64,000 nt of DNA from Picochlorum sp. 'celeri' (taxonomy: Eukaryota; Chlorophyta; Trebouxiophyceae), in contig JAACMV010000027.1 of NCBI GenBank assembly GCA_010909725.1, positions 248,001 to 312,000 of the forward strand, read 5' to 3'. A program made the position numbers and the translations under genes. A model generated the notes under the pieces. It had not been told where the DNA came from. It worked only from the letters and a program-made list of their open reading frames with translations, and did not search any database. Each line of letters begins with the position of its first letter. Positions within the stretch are counted from its first letter, which is position 1. Positions 1-11,009 of the stretch are shown piece by piece.

Positions 1-605
1 GCTTGAAAAGGTCTCTGCAGGAAGCCCTCCATGAGATTGAGAAATTATCACATTTGCAGCAGAATATTCACATGTCTGAGATTATGGAGAAGCGGTTACA
101 GGAGAGGGAACGACAACTAGAAAAGGCCATGTCTGCAGCCAATCTCATTATACAGAAGACAGAAGCTGTGGAGAGAAGGGCGGATGACGCCGAGAATGCA
201 TATGTGAGGATGAAGAGCAAGTACGAAGCACCCCATGGCATACATGTGAGAAACCAGGGTCGTGCTCAGTCCGACATTGACAGTGATGTCTCTAGCATAG
301 AAGGCAAAACCCTTGAGAAGGAGAATGATCACGCCGAGATGAACGTCGCAGGTGGCTTGGTTGAAAGATTACGCCGGGAGAAACTTGAGGCACTAGAAAG
401 AATCCACAGATTGACTGGTGAGACTGATTTCATCCGCTCTGGACTTCGCAAAGACATTCTGCGTCGCCGCATGAATAGATTCTTGCTGCATCATGAGCAG
501 AAAAAGGGCAATGCTCATCAGGGGTTTGCCATGGATACGACATCCCAGATACCTGCTGTTCACCAGCCATTGACCGCTGACATTGATACGAACCAACTCG
601 TGTAA
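1..605 (+). CDS. C-terminal part of a coiled-coil protein (5' end outside window)
   Basis: The frame is open from the left edge (first full codon at base 3) and stops at 603-605, leaving about 200 residues. The first 70 or so residues are rich in Glu, Lys, Gln and Leu with heptad-like spacing, as expected of a coiled coil. A second charged helix-prone stretch lies around residues 120-165, followed by a low-complexity tail. No enzymatic motif is visible and I do not recognise the family. The next gene starts only 80 nt downstream on the same strand. Confidence is good that this is coding (long, biased, uninterrupted frame) but low for any function. Confidence 0.7.
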   Translation, partial: LKRSLQEALHEIEKLSHLQQNIHMSEIMEKRLQERERQLEKAMSAANLIIQKTEAVERRADDAENAYVRMKSKYEAPHGIHVRNQGRAQSDIDSDVSSIEGKTLEKENDHAEMNVAGGLVERLRREKLEALERIHRLTGETDFIRSGLRKDILRRRMNRFLLHHEQKKGNAHQGFAMDTTSQIPAVHQPLTADIDTNQLV

Positions 606-685
606 ATTACCGACGACTCTATGATTTAGGCCCAATTTTTTTGTTTTTGAATTTCCTTTACCAGTAATTTAGGAGATATAGACCC

Positions 686-2568
686 ATGAAGGCTGCACTT
701 AGGTCTCCTGGAGGTGCAGTCTCCACGTTATCGTTGCCTTTCTGCAGGCAACGACTGTGCAAGCAATCCAACCAGGATAAGACTGGATTTGCATTGCCTA
801 ATAAGAACCATGTTAATTATTTACAATATGAGTCCCATGGATTGAGCAATAGCCCCATTTCGGCTGGCAATCGATGGCGCCTGCAGGCCTTGTCAACCTC
901 TGCAGGAGAGAAAGTCCTGGAAAACCTTTTGAGTTGGATGGTGGCGAATGGTGCCAAAGGCTTGGATCCAAGAGATTCAAAAGTATCCTTATTTATATCG
1001 GATGATGGAGAACGTGGACTGATCGCAACGACAGATATATCTCGAGGGTCTATCCTTTTTCAGGTGCGTGCATACTCAACTGACCATGTGATCAACTATT
1101 TTTAATGACAGAATACCGACTCATCAAGTACTATTCGCAGATTCCTATGCGAATAGCGTTGCTTGATGACGAGCCTGGATCACAAGAATGTGATATTGAT
1201 TTTGACAAGGATGTCCCCTGGAGTGTGCGTTTGGCATGCAAATTGCTCAGGCTGAAATCGCAGGGAGAGGCGTCTGCCTGGAAGCCTTATCTAGACTCCC
1301 TGCCCGATTACGTGCCATCAGCCACAGCGTTAACATTTTCATATGAAAATATACAATGTATTGGGTATGCATACGCGCGTGAACAGATTGATTTTCTATC
1401 GTGGGTTTCCATTTCGAACTTTGAAAGTTTGCCGTCAGGTGCTGTTCCCACAGGGACAACATATGAAGAATTCAGCCACGCACTCGCTGTTGTACATAGC
1501 CGCACATTCTCTGTTCCGGCAAAGGATCGAAGAGGGGGTGTTGTGAGGTTATTGATGCCTCTTGTGGATATGCTCAACCATTCTGGTGATGTCGATGTCA
1601 GTATGAGTGCTGACAGGCCAATGGCAGCATCAGACATCATTGCAACAGATGCAGTGAGATGGGACTGCGTTGCAAAAATAGGTGGAGAATTTGAAATGAT
1701 TGTCTCAGCTACCAGAGATATTATTCAAGGGGAAGAGATTACGCTGAGTTATGGGGAAAGAAGCAACGATGACTTCTTTCTGTATTATGGGTTTATCCCA
1801 CCCCGCAATCCTCATGATTCTGTGCAACTCTTTGCCAATCTGGACCAAGGGTTATCATGGGCCCTAGGCAATCTACCTGCTTTGATTCCTGAAGGATATG
1901 CAGAGGATATAAAGGTCAGATTAGACACGTTTATTCGAAATACCCCTAATCTCTCACAAAATATTGACGAGGAAGTACAGAATTTTGAGCCACTTGATAG
2001 CAAGCGTTTATCTGATGATAAAGCTCGAATAGTGCTGCAGTCCAATGGTAGAGTCGACGAAAGAATTGTTATTGTATTAGAAGAGTTGTATGGTTTGATC
2101 AAGGATCTGATTAGTGAACAATCAAAGTCCAGGTTTGTGCAACAGATGATTGCAGAGAGATCATTTGAAATTTTGGCAGATTTGAAGAAAAGTTGCAATG
2201 CAATGTTAACACAAGACTTGGAGACGTTGGCGTCTTGGGAGACACATCTAGATGAGTATATTGACCCAGACGATGTTCTCTGCCACCAATTCACGAGAAT
2301 GGCGTCATTGCTTGTGCCCAAAATTCAAGATTCTGAGTGGTTTGAGCGCCTGTCACAGATCAGTGGTGATTCAATTCCCTCATTCGATATCACGGACGTC
2401 GATTCTCTAAGGACAGAATTCGGTGAATTTCATGTACCAGAACAGTTATTGACAGGCGAAGATACGACACCTGAGGATGGTAATCAGACACATGACTCTG
2501 TTCTACCAATCATGTACAGGGCATACAAGCAATATATCCTTTGGGACGCTCTCCTTGCTATACAGTGA
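686..2568 (+). CDS. SET-domain protein methyltransferase, Rubisco LSMT/SETD3-like, probably plastid-targeted
   Basis: Two exons, 686-1063 and 1141-2568, encode 601 residues. The 77-nt intron (GTGCGT...TTCGCAG) is phase 0 and joins ...SILFQ to IPMRI..., restoring a continuous SET N-terminus. Family hallmarks are RGLIAT near residue 110, the cofactor-binding DMLNHS near 268-273, and the ITLSYGERSNDDFF block near 327-340. The C-terminal half matches the position of the helical substrate-binding domain of Rubisco large-subunit methyltransferases. These enzymes transfer methyl from S-adenosylmethionine to lysine (or histidine in SETD3). The first 60-70 residues are Ser/Arg/Gln-rich with few acidic residues, consistent with a transit peptide. 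The substrate is not predictable from sequence alone. Without splicing the frame stops at 1103-1105. Confidence 0.88.
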
Positions 2569-2643
2569 TACCGCAGCATGGATGTATTTATTTCCAACAT
2601 TGTCAATATGGTGTAATTGACCATCTTACATATTAATATATAT

Positions 2644-4170
2644 TTAATTCTTTGTCACAGTCTTCAAAACATCAAAATAGGTAGGGAACGTTTTCCGTGT
2701 GCACCCAGGATCTAAAATAGTGACTGGAACTCCAGCGCAAGCAGCAAGAGAAAATGCCATTGCCATACGATGGTCATCATATGTCTCAATTTTCACATTT
2801 TCGTTGACATGTCCATCTTTTGGAGGTGTAATCACGCAGTAATCTCGTCCTTCTTCTACAGTTGCTCCAAGCTTTGTCAGTTCAGCCACAATTGCCTTCA
2901 TTCTCTCTGTTTCCTTCACCCTCCAATTGTACACATCTCTGATGGCAGTTTGTCCATCGGCAAACAATGCTGCAACAGCCAGTGTCATTGCTGCATCAGG
3001 AATATCATTGCAATTGTGGTCAACCGACTTCAGCTGTCCTCTTGGTGGGCCGGTAATTTTGATTGAATATGGAGACCACTCCACCTTTGCTCCCATAAGC
3101 TCCATCACTTTTGCAAATCTCACATCGCCTTGAAGACTTTCACTACCACATCCTTCTACAGTCACAGTCCCACCGGTAATTGTAGCACCAGCAAGGAAGT
3201 ATGATGCAGACGAGGCATCACCTTCCACATATGCTGTGCCAGGAGATTTATATTGCTGATTTGCAGGAACATAAATATGCTGAAGACCATCCTTGAGCTC
3301 AACATTGACCCCAAACCTCTCCATCAGTTGGATTGTCATGTCAACATATGGTTTACTCACAAGCTCATCGATGATAACTATGTCTGTACCGCCTTCACCT
3401 TGAGCCAATGGCGCTGTCATCAAAAGTGCAGTCAAGTATTGGCTGCTCACCGACCCACTGAGCTCAACCCGACCACCGCTCGAAATTCCCTCTCCCTTCA
3501 CAGCAACTGGAGGACAGCCTGTGCCAAGTGTGCACGTTGCATCCACCCCGAGCTGACGAAGACCATCTACCAAGTCTTGAATAGGTCTCTCTCTCATTCG
3601 CGCAATCCCATCCAGCACGAATGAGCCCCTACCAGCTGCAGCAACAGCAGCAGTCAAAGGTCTCATAGCTGTTCCTGCATTTCCAAGGAACAGTTCAATT
3701 CCCTCTCCTTCTAATGGTAATTTACCTCCACATCCATGAACGATAATCTTATCTTCTTCCCAGTGTTCCTCCAATGGCACTTGCAGCGTCTTCAATGCAG
3801 AGACCATGTACCGAATATCTTCAGAATCTAATATATTCTCCACTACTGTTGTCCCCTCAGCCAATGCCGCCAAAAGAAGGACACGGTTACTCAAACTCTT
3901 TGATCCAGGCAGCTTGACATGACCCTCGATCGTCTTGATAGGCTGCACCGTCAGCTCTTCCAAACCAGCTGCTGCTGCAGTCACTCGAGTCGATTTGCCG
4001 CCAAGGCGATGGGACCTCTGTCGGTGCAACACAAGGCTTTTCCCACTGTAAAGGGTACGTTGACTCCTATTCAACTGTTGTCTGGATATTGTAGCGTGCC
4101 TTACACCACAATGCGCTGCCAAAATGCGCTGAGGCGTGCAGCCTTTTGTTGCCGACACAAAAGTAGCCAT
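2644..4170 (-). CDS. aroA: 3-phosphoshikimate 1-carboxyvinyltransferase (EPSP synthase), plastid precursor
   Basis: A single exon encodes 508 residues. The enzyme condenses shikimate-3-phosphate with phosphoenolpyruvate in the shikimate pathway in the chloroplast. Visible family motifs are [10 protein letters not shown] (87-96), [10 protein letters not shown] (163-172, with the Thr and Pro of the class I PEP-site loop), [10 protein letters not shown] near 191-200, a GDASSASYF block and the late DHRMAMAF motif. The ~65 residues before the mature start are rich in Arg, Ser, Thr, Gln and His and nearly free of acidic residues, typical of a transit peptide. It is a stand-alone plant-type enzyme, not part of a fungal pentafunctional AROM protein. 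It converges on the SET gene with 75 nt between stops. A TGTAA motif (2626-2630 on the plus strand as TTACA) lies 14 nt past its stop. Confidence 0.97.
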   Translation of the reverse strand: MATFVSATKGCTPQRILAAHCGVRHATISRQQLNRSQRTLYSGKSLVLHRQRSHRLGGKSTRVTAAAAGLEELTVQPIKTIEGHVKLPGSKSLSNRVLLLAALAEGTTVVENILDSEDIRYMVSALKTLQVPLEEHWEEDKIIVHGCGGKLPLEGEGIELFLGNAGTAMRPLTAAVAAAGRGSFVLDGIARMRERPIQDLVDGLRQLGVDATCTLGTGCPPVAVKGEGISSGGRVELSGSVSSQYLTALLMTAPLAQGEGGTDIVIIDELVSKPYVDMTIQLMERFGVNVELKDGLQHIYVPANQQYKSPGTAYVEGDASSASYFLAGATITGGTVTVEGCGSESLQGDVRFAKVMELMGAKVEWSPYSIKITGPPRGQLKSVDHNCNDIPDAAMTLAVAALFADGQTAIRDVYNWRVKETERMKAIVAELTKLGATVEEGRDYCVITPPKDGHVNENVKIETYDDHRMAMAFSLAACAGVPVTILDPGCTRKTFPTYFDVLKTVTKN

Positions 4171-4418
4171 AACGAATAATGTACGTTATATAGCAAATTA
4201 TGATGAAACAAAATGACGATATGTGTGGTGAATCGCTCATGTACAGGCGTCAATTGGCATGAGAGACAATTTCCTTATTTTTTCAATGATTTAAATACGA
4301 ACTATGACGCCCTTTCCGATACGAATACCTCACTGCCCGACCCATAATTGCAATTATATATCATTTATAACAATATTTAGTGTTTATTTATCGGTGTCTC
4401 TTGCGTTATTGCGGCACA

Positions 4419-5575
4419 ATGGCGGAGAGAAAGGGTACGTTTCTGTTCAAAGAAATTCTTAGATACAAATGTGCTGACGCGTGTGTTTCTTCGTATCTGC
4501 AGTGCTCAATAAATACTTCCCACCGGACTTTGATCCGTCAAAGGTTCCGAAGGCGAAGACTATTCGCTCAGGGGATAAGCAAATGAAAGTGAGAATGATG
4601 CTTCCCATGAGTGTTCGTTGCAATACGTGCGGGAACTTTATGTACAAGGGTACAAAGTTTAACACGCGAATGGAAAATGTCAAGGGAGAGGATTACTTGG
4701 GGATACGGTTGTATCGATTCTATTATAAATGTACAAACTGCTCAGCAGAGTTTTGTATGAAAACGGATCCCAAGAGCACGGATTACATTGTTGAGGCAGG
4801 GGCTACGAGAAATTATGAGGCTTGGAGAGATAAGGAAGAAGCCGCTGAAAGAGTGAAAGCAAAGCGCGAGGAAGAGGAGAAGGGCGATGCCATGAAAGCG
4901 TTGGAAAATAGAACATTGGATTCTAAGCGGGAAATGGATATCATGACAGCATTGGATGAGATGAAATCTCTCAAGTCAAGGCATGCAAATATAGATCACG
5001 ATACAGCGCTTGCTGCGCTGAAGAAAGCTGCCAGAGATGAAGGCAAGACATTAGAACAGGAGCTTGATGAGGAGGATGAACGTCAGGTACAAATGATGCT
5101 GCTGCGTCAGAGGGAATTGATTGATAGATTGTCAGAGAGTTCTGAAGAAGGGGAGAAAGATGATGATGATGCTCGTGGGCAGGAAGGATCGTTGATGGCT
5201 TCCAATGTGATTCATTCTGCTCAAGGCAAGAGAATGGTGGGAAGCTTGGTCAGCAATGCTGAGGATCGTGGTCGCACAGCACAGGGGACTGCAGGGAAGA
5301 ATTTAGAGATGGACATCAGCCTGCGAGGGACAGGCAAGGACACAGGGAATGGTGATGTCGTCTCTGCTGGTGATACTACATCATCTCGCAAACGGGCACT
5401 TCAGACCAAGGATGGTGAGGACTACAAGAGCGTCCCGAGTTTTGGTGGATTAGCGGCTTTGAAAAAGAAGAGAATAATAAAAACAGTACCAGAGAAAACG
5501 GAGAAAGATGAGCAAGACGACAATGGATTGCTTGCTGGTCTTCTCGGTGAATACGGAAGTGATACCTCTGAATGA
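4419..5575 (+). CDS. YJU2: YJU2/CWC16 (CCDC94) family pre-mRNA splicing factor
   Basis: Exon 1 (4419-4434) codes for only five residues plus one base. A 68-nt intron (GTACGT...TCTGCAG) leads into exon 2 (4503-5575), giving 362 residues beginning [20 protein letters not shown], the signature start of the YJU2 family. A zinc-ribbon-like set of Cys pairs follows (CNTCG near residue 43; CTNCSAEFC near 81-89), then the KTDPKSTDY and GATRNYEAW blocks. The C-terminal half is charged and disordered with acidic stretches. In yeast and animals YJU2 joins the spliceosome around the first catalytic step. The micro-exon would be missed by simple ORF calling; the alternative start in exon 2 would lose the conserved N-terminus. 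Divergent from the EPSP synthase gene with 248 nt between starts. Confidence 0.95.
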
Positions 5576-5680
5576 ACGAACAATCAACATTTCTCGATAC
5601 ATTATCATTTACCAGGACTTGTATAATGATAGCTGAATTGTAAAAAATGCCGGATATACTTTCCTTTTTGCTGACAAGCG

Positions 5681-7110
5681 TTATTCAAAACCACGATGAA
5701 CCTTTGCTCGTGTCACTCGTTGCAATGCAGTTGCAAATGCAGCTGTTCTCAAGGGCAATTTATCCGACTCGCATATTTCCCAGATATCTCTGAAAGAATT
5801 CGTCATACAAGCATCCAGCTTTTCATTCACCTCATCCTCAGTCCACTTGAAGTTTTGTAAATTCTGTACCCACTCAAAGAATGAGACAGTCACTCCTCCT
5901 CCATTTGTATAAATATCCGGTACCACAGTCACACCCTTCTCTCGAAGCATAAGATCGGCTTCGAACGTCGTTGGCCCATTTGCAGCTTCAGCAATCATTT
6001 TGCACTGAATGTCATTCACATTCTCCTCAGTGATCACACCACCAAGGGCAGCTGGAATCAAGACATCACAGGGCACAGTCAAAATAGTATCATTAGGGAC
6101 TGCGATACCATCTGGATACGATGCTATAGAATGTTGATCACCAATATGTCTTCTGAGACTTGGGATATCCAATCCCCTCTCGTTTGCAATCGCACCAAAT
6201 GCATCAGCGACTGCAATAACCTTGCCACCCTGCTCATGCAAAATTTGTGCCGCCCAAGAGCCTACATTACCAAACCCTTGAATCACAAACGTCTTATCCT
6301 TAATTTCTCCCAGTTTCAATGCCCTCAACGCCTCTCGAATAGCAAACACAGTCCCCCTCCCGGTAGCAGCTTCCCTCCCCAAGGACCCATGCAACCACAC
6401 TGGCTTTCCTGTCACAATACCTGGCGAGAATCCATTGAATTTGGAGTACTCATCAAATAACCACGCCATTTCTCGTCCTCCAGTATTCATATCCGGCGCA
6501 GGTATATCTTCATACGTCCCTAAAACCGGCCTCAACGCTTGCACCAATTTCCGTGTCAAAATTTCAGCCTCCCTATCACTCAGAGTAGTCGGATCAACTG
6601 TGATGCCCCCCTTGGCTCCCCCAAATGGAATATCCATAACCGCCGTCTTCCATGTCATCAGCGACGCAAGCGACCGAACATCATCCAAATCTACTTGTGG
6701 GTGATACCGAAGCCCACCCTTGTACGGACCTCTGCTATTGCAGTGCTGGACTCTGTACGCCTTGTAGATATCCACCTCTCCGCTATCCCGCAGCACCTCG
6801 AGCTCAACAGAAACCTCTCGCTCGGGAGCTAACAACATCTTTTGCAGCTTTTCTGGATATTCCAGGTGCTCCAACGCCTGCAACACACAAGACCTTTGGC
6901 TACAAAACTCTGCAATTGCCGCAAGAATAGACACAAACATACCTCACTAATAAATTGATTAGTATTTTCAGCATGAGATGAAGCCATTCGCGCATTCAAA
7001 CCACCAAACCCTACGGACATCCAACCAGCATTCTCAGACGCTGTCGCTGCCTCACCCCGCAACAGAACCGTCCCCTGTTGCATCAATCGGTGTCCAAACC
7101 TTTTCATCAT
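5681..7110 (-). CDS. Glutamate dehydrogenase (hexameric type), probably mitochondrial
   Basis: Exons 7110-6943 and 6877-5681 encode 454 residues. The intron (6878-6942, 65 nt, GTATGT...TTGCAG) joins ...QFISE to ALEHLEYPEKL, as in plant GDH. The enzyme interconverts glutamate and 2-oxoglutarate with NAD(P)H. Motifs seen are GPYKGGLRYHP, the GGAKGG lysine loop, PAPDMNTGGREM with the catalytic Asp, the Rossmann GFGNVG, and AEAANGPT. The leader MMKRFGHRLMQQG is basic and amphipathic-like, suggesting mitochondrial import. The frame extends upstream only to a TTG, so I chose the first ATG at 7110; a second in-frame ATG follows immediately. Coenzyme preference was not assigned. It converges on YJU2 with 105 nt between stops. 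Confidence 0.95.
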
Positions 7111-8098
7111 CTTGAATAAATTGATTCCTGTGGATACGAAACGACTCCGACCAGTGTGTTTGATTGTCCTCAAGTCTCAGGATGCCGAGAGAAAACACCG
7201 ACACAATGTGTTGCGACCCTTCTCCGACCGATCAACCAAGGAAATCCCTCGATTTCTCTTTAACAATGTGATTACTCTTCTTTTGTATTTATTGTTCAGT
7301 CGATGAGCATGGTATGCGGTATATCGGATGGACTGGATGCTCTGGTCCGCGGCACCAGCGAAATGCATCTCCCAGAGAGATGGGAGAGATGCTCGACGGC
7401 TGGCTATGTATATATATGGCATCATCATCTACATGCCGCAGCGATTGCATAGGGATCATTGATTGATCAAGGCCATGGCTGTAGAGTACATACTCTCTAC
7501 ATGGCAGCGGTGCCTCTAGTTTCTGCAGGATGGTTCTTGGTTGGAAAAAGAAGAAGAGGAAGAAGATTCCTGTTCCAAACAACTGCGAGTCCTCTGTCCG
7601 GTTCACCCTCGATTCATGGAGGGCGACCTTGCCATGGGCTGGTGTTTTATATGCTTTGATGAAATCGCAAGAAAAGCAATGATCGAGTCGCCTGCAGGCG
7701 GAGAATGGAGGAGATAGATCGATCGTGCCCCTGAGGCGCCTTCTTGCTTGACCGACCAGGTGAGATGGTCGACCATCAAAGGGGTGTCGCAACCGGGCGC
7801 ATGGATGCGATTGACAAAGGGGAAAGAGTTGACCAGCATGCTAGCTTCACAGAAGCCAAATTAGCGCCGATGAGCGTTGTGGCGATAAAAGAAATCTGCT
7901 TGTGAATATTCCTATATATTTATGGAATACTGTTGATAGAATACTGGATTCCTGTGTGCGTGACGGATTCCTAGATCTTTCACTCAAAAGTCTGAGATCT
8001 TTTCAGCGGCCGGGGAGGGTATAGTACTGAGATATATATTGGAGAAGATACATACACCAAATAGTGTTTATTGAGGAGAAGAGTACATCGGTATTGCA
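7111..8098. promoter_or_regulatory. Divergent intergenic region between GDH and a secreted-protein gene
   Basis: About 1 kb without a convincing coding frame; short ORFs here have biased, cysteine-rich translations and no recognisable motifs. It contains an imperfect inverted repeat at 7365-7392 (arms GCATCTCCCA and TGGGAGAGATGC), a perfect 14-bp palindrome GATGGTCGACCATC at 7764-7777, and TATA-like stretches near 7405-7420 and 8030-8040. Probably holds both 5' UTRs and promoters. A short unseen 5' exon of either gene cannot be excluded. Confidence 0.4.
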
Positions 8099-9349
8099 AT
8101 GCGGACAGTTCGAGGGGCAGTCGTGTTGCTTTTGCTGCTGGTGGGGTGTGCTTGTGCAAAGCCCATCTGCCTGGGTCTGGGATCGACAGAGACGGAGACA
8201 ACGTGCAGGAAAATTGGCAATGAAAAGGACTGTATCGGAAAGAATGTGGTTGATACGGGGAATTTCACTGCCTCGTGCATTTGGCATGAGAATCAAAAGA
8301 CTATTGTCAAGGATGTGCAAAAATTGTCTTCTCAGGGAGCACCAATGGGCATCCTTGGGTTGGACTATAGAGGCTCTCTGTGTGGATTGAGAATGAAGGT
8401 GGAGTTACCGAAGAGTGCGTCGAGTCGATGGGGAGCCAATGTTCGATTGAGGGGTGGGCCATCTGATTCAAGCGAGTGGTACAGTACCACCAGTCCTGAC
8501 ATCTTCATGTCGTCTTCTGGTTGCACGGCTAGCAAAGGAGCTCCGACGGAATGCACAGCAGAGATTGTTGCTCCTAAAAAGAAGTATGCCTTGGAGCCCG
8601 AGTTCAAAAGGAATAGCGCCACGATTGACTTTTTCACGTCTGACAAGTCTAGGATCAAGGCGTGGAAGGACAAGAAAGTGCTGGACAAGGACCAAACGCT
8701 TGATGTGAAAACAACGTACGAGTTCTTGAAATGCGGTGTGAAGGGTAACGATGATCCAAGTGCTCCCGAAATATCAGACAGTGTGTGGTTTGGAATCACA
8801 TCGTATCAGCTGTATGAAAATTACGACAAGGGATTTTTTGATCTATCCTACAGAACGTACAAGCTGAATAGAACCAAGAGCGTGAAATGGAATTTTGATG
8901 TGTCAAGAACGATTGGAAAGAGACAGCCGACCAAGCTTGTCACCTTTTTGATGAGGGAAGATGACTATCAAGAGTGGAGTGCCAAGTGCATCCAGTGTTA
9001 TGCTCCTACTGAACTCGCCATCAAGAACACATTATGCGAGGGAACGAGCTGCTCCGTCGAGAAGAAGTATCTCGGATGGAAGAATGGCGAGTATAGAATT
9101 TTTGTTGGCTTCCCAGAAGTCTGCAATGCATACAATGACAAATGCTATGATGAACGCACTCCATCCGGGCTCAAGAATGGGTACACAAAAGAATTGGTCA
9201 ACATTAATATTTATCCAAATCTGAAACTACCGGCCCCTAGTAGCAGTTCAAGATTTGTCGTTCCAGGAGGAAATGCCAAGACGTCTGTGTATGACGATGA
9301 GGAGTATATAAATGATTATTCTAGCAGAGGCATTATTGTCCTTCAGTGA
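8099..9349 (+). CDS. Secreted cysteine-rich protein of unknown function
   Basis: A single exon encodes 416 residues. The N-terminus MRTVRGAVVLLLLLVGCACA is a strong signal peptide with likely cleavage after Ala20. The mature part contains 14 cysteines, an even number, spread in pairs through the chain, and N-glycosylation sequons near NFT and NRT, consistent with a disulfide-stabilised extracellular or cell-wall protein. No second hydrophobic segment is present, so there is no membrane or GPI anchor. The C-terminal 40 residues are Ser-, Asp- and Tyr-rich and probably disordered. I recognise no family. A TGTAA motif lies at 9420-9424, 71 nt after the stop. Its promoter is the unusually long upstream spacer, suggesting regulated expression. 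Confidence 0.8.
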   Translation: MRTVRGAVVLLLLLVGCACAKPICLGLGSTETETTCRKIGNEKDCIGKNVVDTGNFTASCIWHENQKTIVKDVQKLSSQGAPMGILGLDYRGSLCGLRMKVELPKSASSRWGANVRLRGGPSDSSEWYSTTSPDIFMSSSGCTASKGAPTECTAEIVAPKKKYALEPEFKRNSATIDFFTSDKSRIKAWKDKKVLDKDQTLDVKTTYEFLKCGVKGNDDPSAPEISDSVWFGITSYQLYENYDKGFFDLSYRTYKLNRTKSVKWNFDVSRTIGKRQPTKLVTFLMREDDYQEWSAKCIQCYAPTELAIKNTLCEGTSCSVEKKYLGWKNGEYRIFVGFPEVCNAYNDKCYDERTPSGLKNGYTKELVNINIYPNLKLPAPSSSSRFVVPGGNAKTSVYDDEEYINDYSSRGIIVLQ

Positions 9350-9633
9350 TGGACATGCATCAGCATAGTTGGCATTCGATGATGCATTGATAGCATACAG
9401 CATTGATTTATTATTAAATTGTAATACGGATACGAATGCATATTACAACAACATCACTAGGGGAAAAATACATTTAAAATACAGTAAATGACGCTACTGA
9501 GAAGAGGAGACCATGTTTCCCCCCTCATCAAATGTACATGGAATACGAAGAATACAGAATGATTTGGTAGAAATAAATTGGTATACTCGCACAATATAGA
9601 AACATCTAATCTCGCTTCTTCAAGATTCTTTTC

Positions 9634-11009
9634 TCAAGTCTGTGAGGGAAAAAACAGAGCAGATGAAAAAATGTCCACTGGACCCTCTTCCAAGGATTCG
9701 TCAGAACCCTGACTGTCTGCCCTCACATTCCAATAGTCTTTTTTCTGGCCTACAGGTGGGCCAGAAAATCTACCCTCCACACCGAAAGGTGCCCCAGAGA
9801 ATACTCGTCCTTCGCCAACAGGACTGGAAAGTCTCCTGGCACTCGAGTAGACATCAGCATTATGCTGGCCATACATATCCAAACTTGACCTCGCACTGCC
9901 ACGCATGTTGTCCAAATGTGATCTATGAACATCATGGAATGGCATTTGCATTTCAATAGCCTGCAAGGCTGCCAACTGCGCCAGAGACGCAGTCTCTGGA
10001 GACATGTGTGCTTTCTGTGGTGCAACATGGCGAGGCAATGGTGCCTGCTTCAGCAATATCGATCCTCGCGTCTCATCCAGCCACGTTCTTCCATTATCAC
10101 TCAAAAACTGCTCCAACAATAAAACTGCTTGATCTGCAGATATCTTCCCTTCCTGGAGCATGGCAGTAATCTTATTGCAAGTCTCCACATCCTTTTCATC
10201 CAACCTCGTATCAGGTCCAGCCAGAGGTACTGATGCAGCCGACATACTGAAATAGTGCTCAGGCATGGCTGCTGCAGCAGCAGGCGACTGTGGCGGTGGG
10301 GGCGAAAGAGGGGCATTACCCCAATCGCGACTTTGCCTGACAGACTCTGTTGAGGCCCTGACAGGTGTATACACATCCGGATGGGCCAACCCTGTCATGT
10401 TATGTGCTCCCATGGTTTTATACGCTTTCTGCAGCGCCTCTGGTGATACAAACGGCTTTGTCTCTGGAGATCGAAGCTCTGCCACATCATGGGCAAAGAA
10501 GCAAATCTTCCTGTTGCAAGCTTTTCCATCTTTGCACATCTGAGTCCTGTACCTCGTCGGATGAAGCCAGTATTCAAATACATTATGCGCATATGGGCAT
10601 TCATCTCCAAACGCACAGTCCCCATTATCCTTCATAGAGGGGCACGCAATACCTGTATATGAATACTTTTTTGGATCTCTTCTCGTCGCTTTTTCATTCG
10701 GATGAGCGAATGGACATTCGGTCCAATCATGTGTATACTTTTTAGAGCATTGTACAATCTGCAGGATGCAACACGAGTTCATCAAAATTATCGGTCCCCA
10801 TACTGCAGAAAAAGGACTAGACGCGCGTCCTCTCACGACGCCTTGCTGACGTCAGCATACACGCCCGTCAACAGAAAACAACAGAACTCGAATAAACAGA
10901 CAGTTTGAGACTCGCAACACACCTTCATTGAATTCATTCTGAACTCATCACTCTTATACACGTCCATAGTGGACTCGGAACTCGACCTTCGCGATGGTGT
11001 TCCTGACAT
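9634..11009 (-). CDS. Plant-type RR-TZF CCCH zinc finger protein (paralogue 1)
   Basis: Exons 11009-10923 (29 codons) and 10758-9634 give 403 residues. The 164-nt intron (GTGTGT...CCTGCAG) joins ...FRMNSMK to IVQCSKKYTHDW. This splice is supported by the paralogue at 44218-45300, where the equivalent sequence (FKMWCMK-IIPCTKRF) is in one exon. The protein has the arginine-rich pre-finger region (CSKKYTHDWTECPFAH), a CCCH finger in CAFGDECPYAH, the linker VFEYWLHPTRYRT, and a second finger (CKDGKACNRKICFFAH). Plant RR-TZF proteins bind RNA and act in mRNA turnover and stress granules. The C-terminal ~250 residues are Pro-, Ser- and Ala-rich. A perfect palindrome TGCTGACGTCAGCA sits inside the intron (10844-10857). 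Confidence 0.92.
10844..10857. promoter_or_regulatory. Palindromic TGACGTCA (bZIP/CRE-type) element in the 5' intron of RR-TZF 1
   Basis: The 14-bp sequence TGCTGACGTCAGCA is a perfect palindrome containing the TGACGTCA core bound by bZIP factors. It lies in the gene's first intron, about 150-165 nt downstream of the start codon. Regulatory function is inferred from motif identity only. Confidence 0.3.

Noticed and set aside
7289..7792. Minus-strand ORF of 167 codons upstream of GDH
   Set aside because: Composition looks like noncoding shadow, no motif, and no good start; probably 5' flanking DNA.
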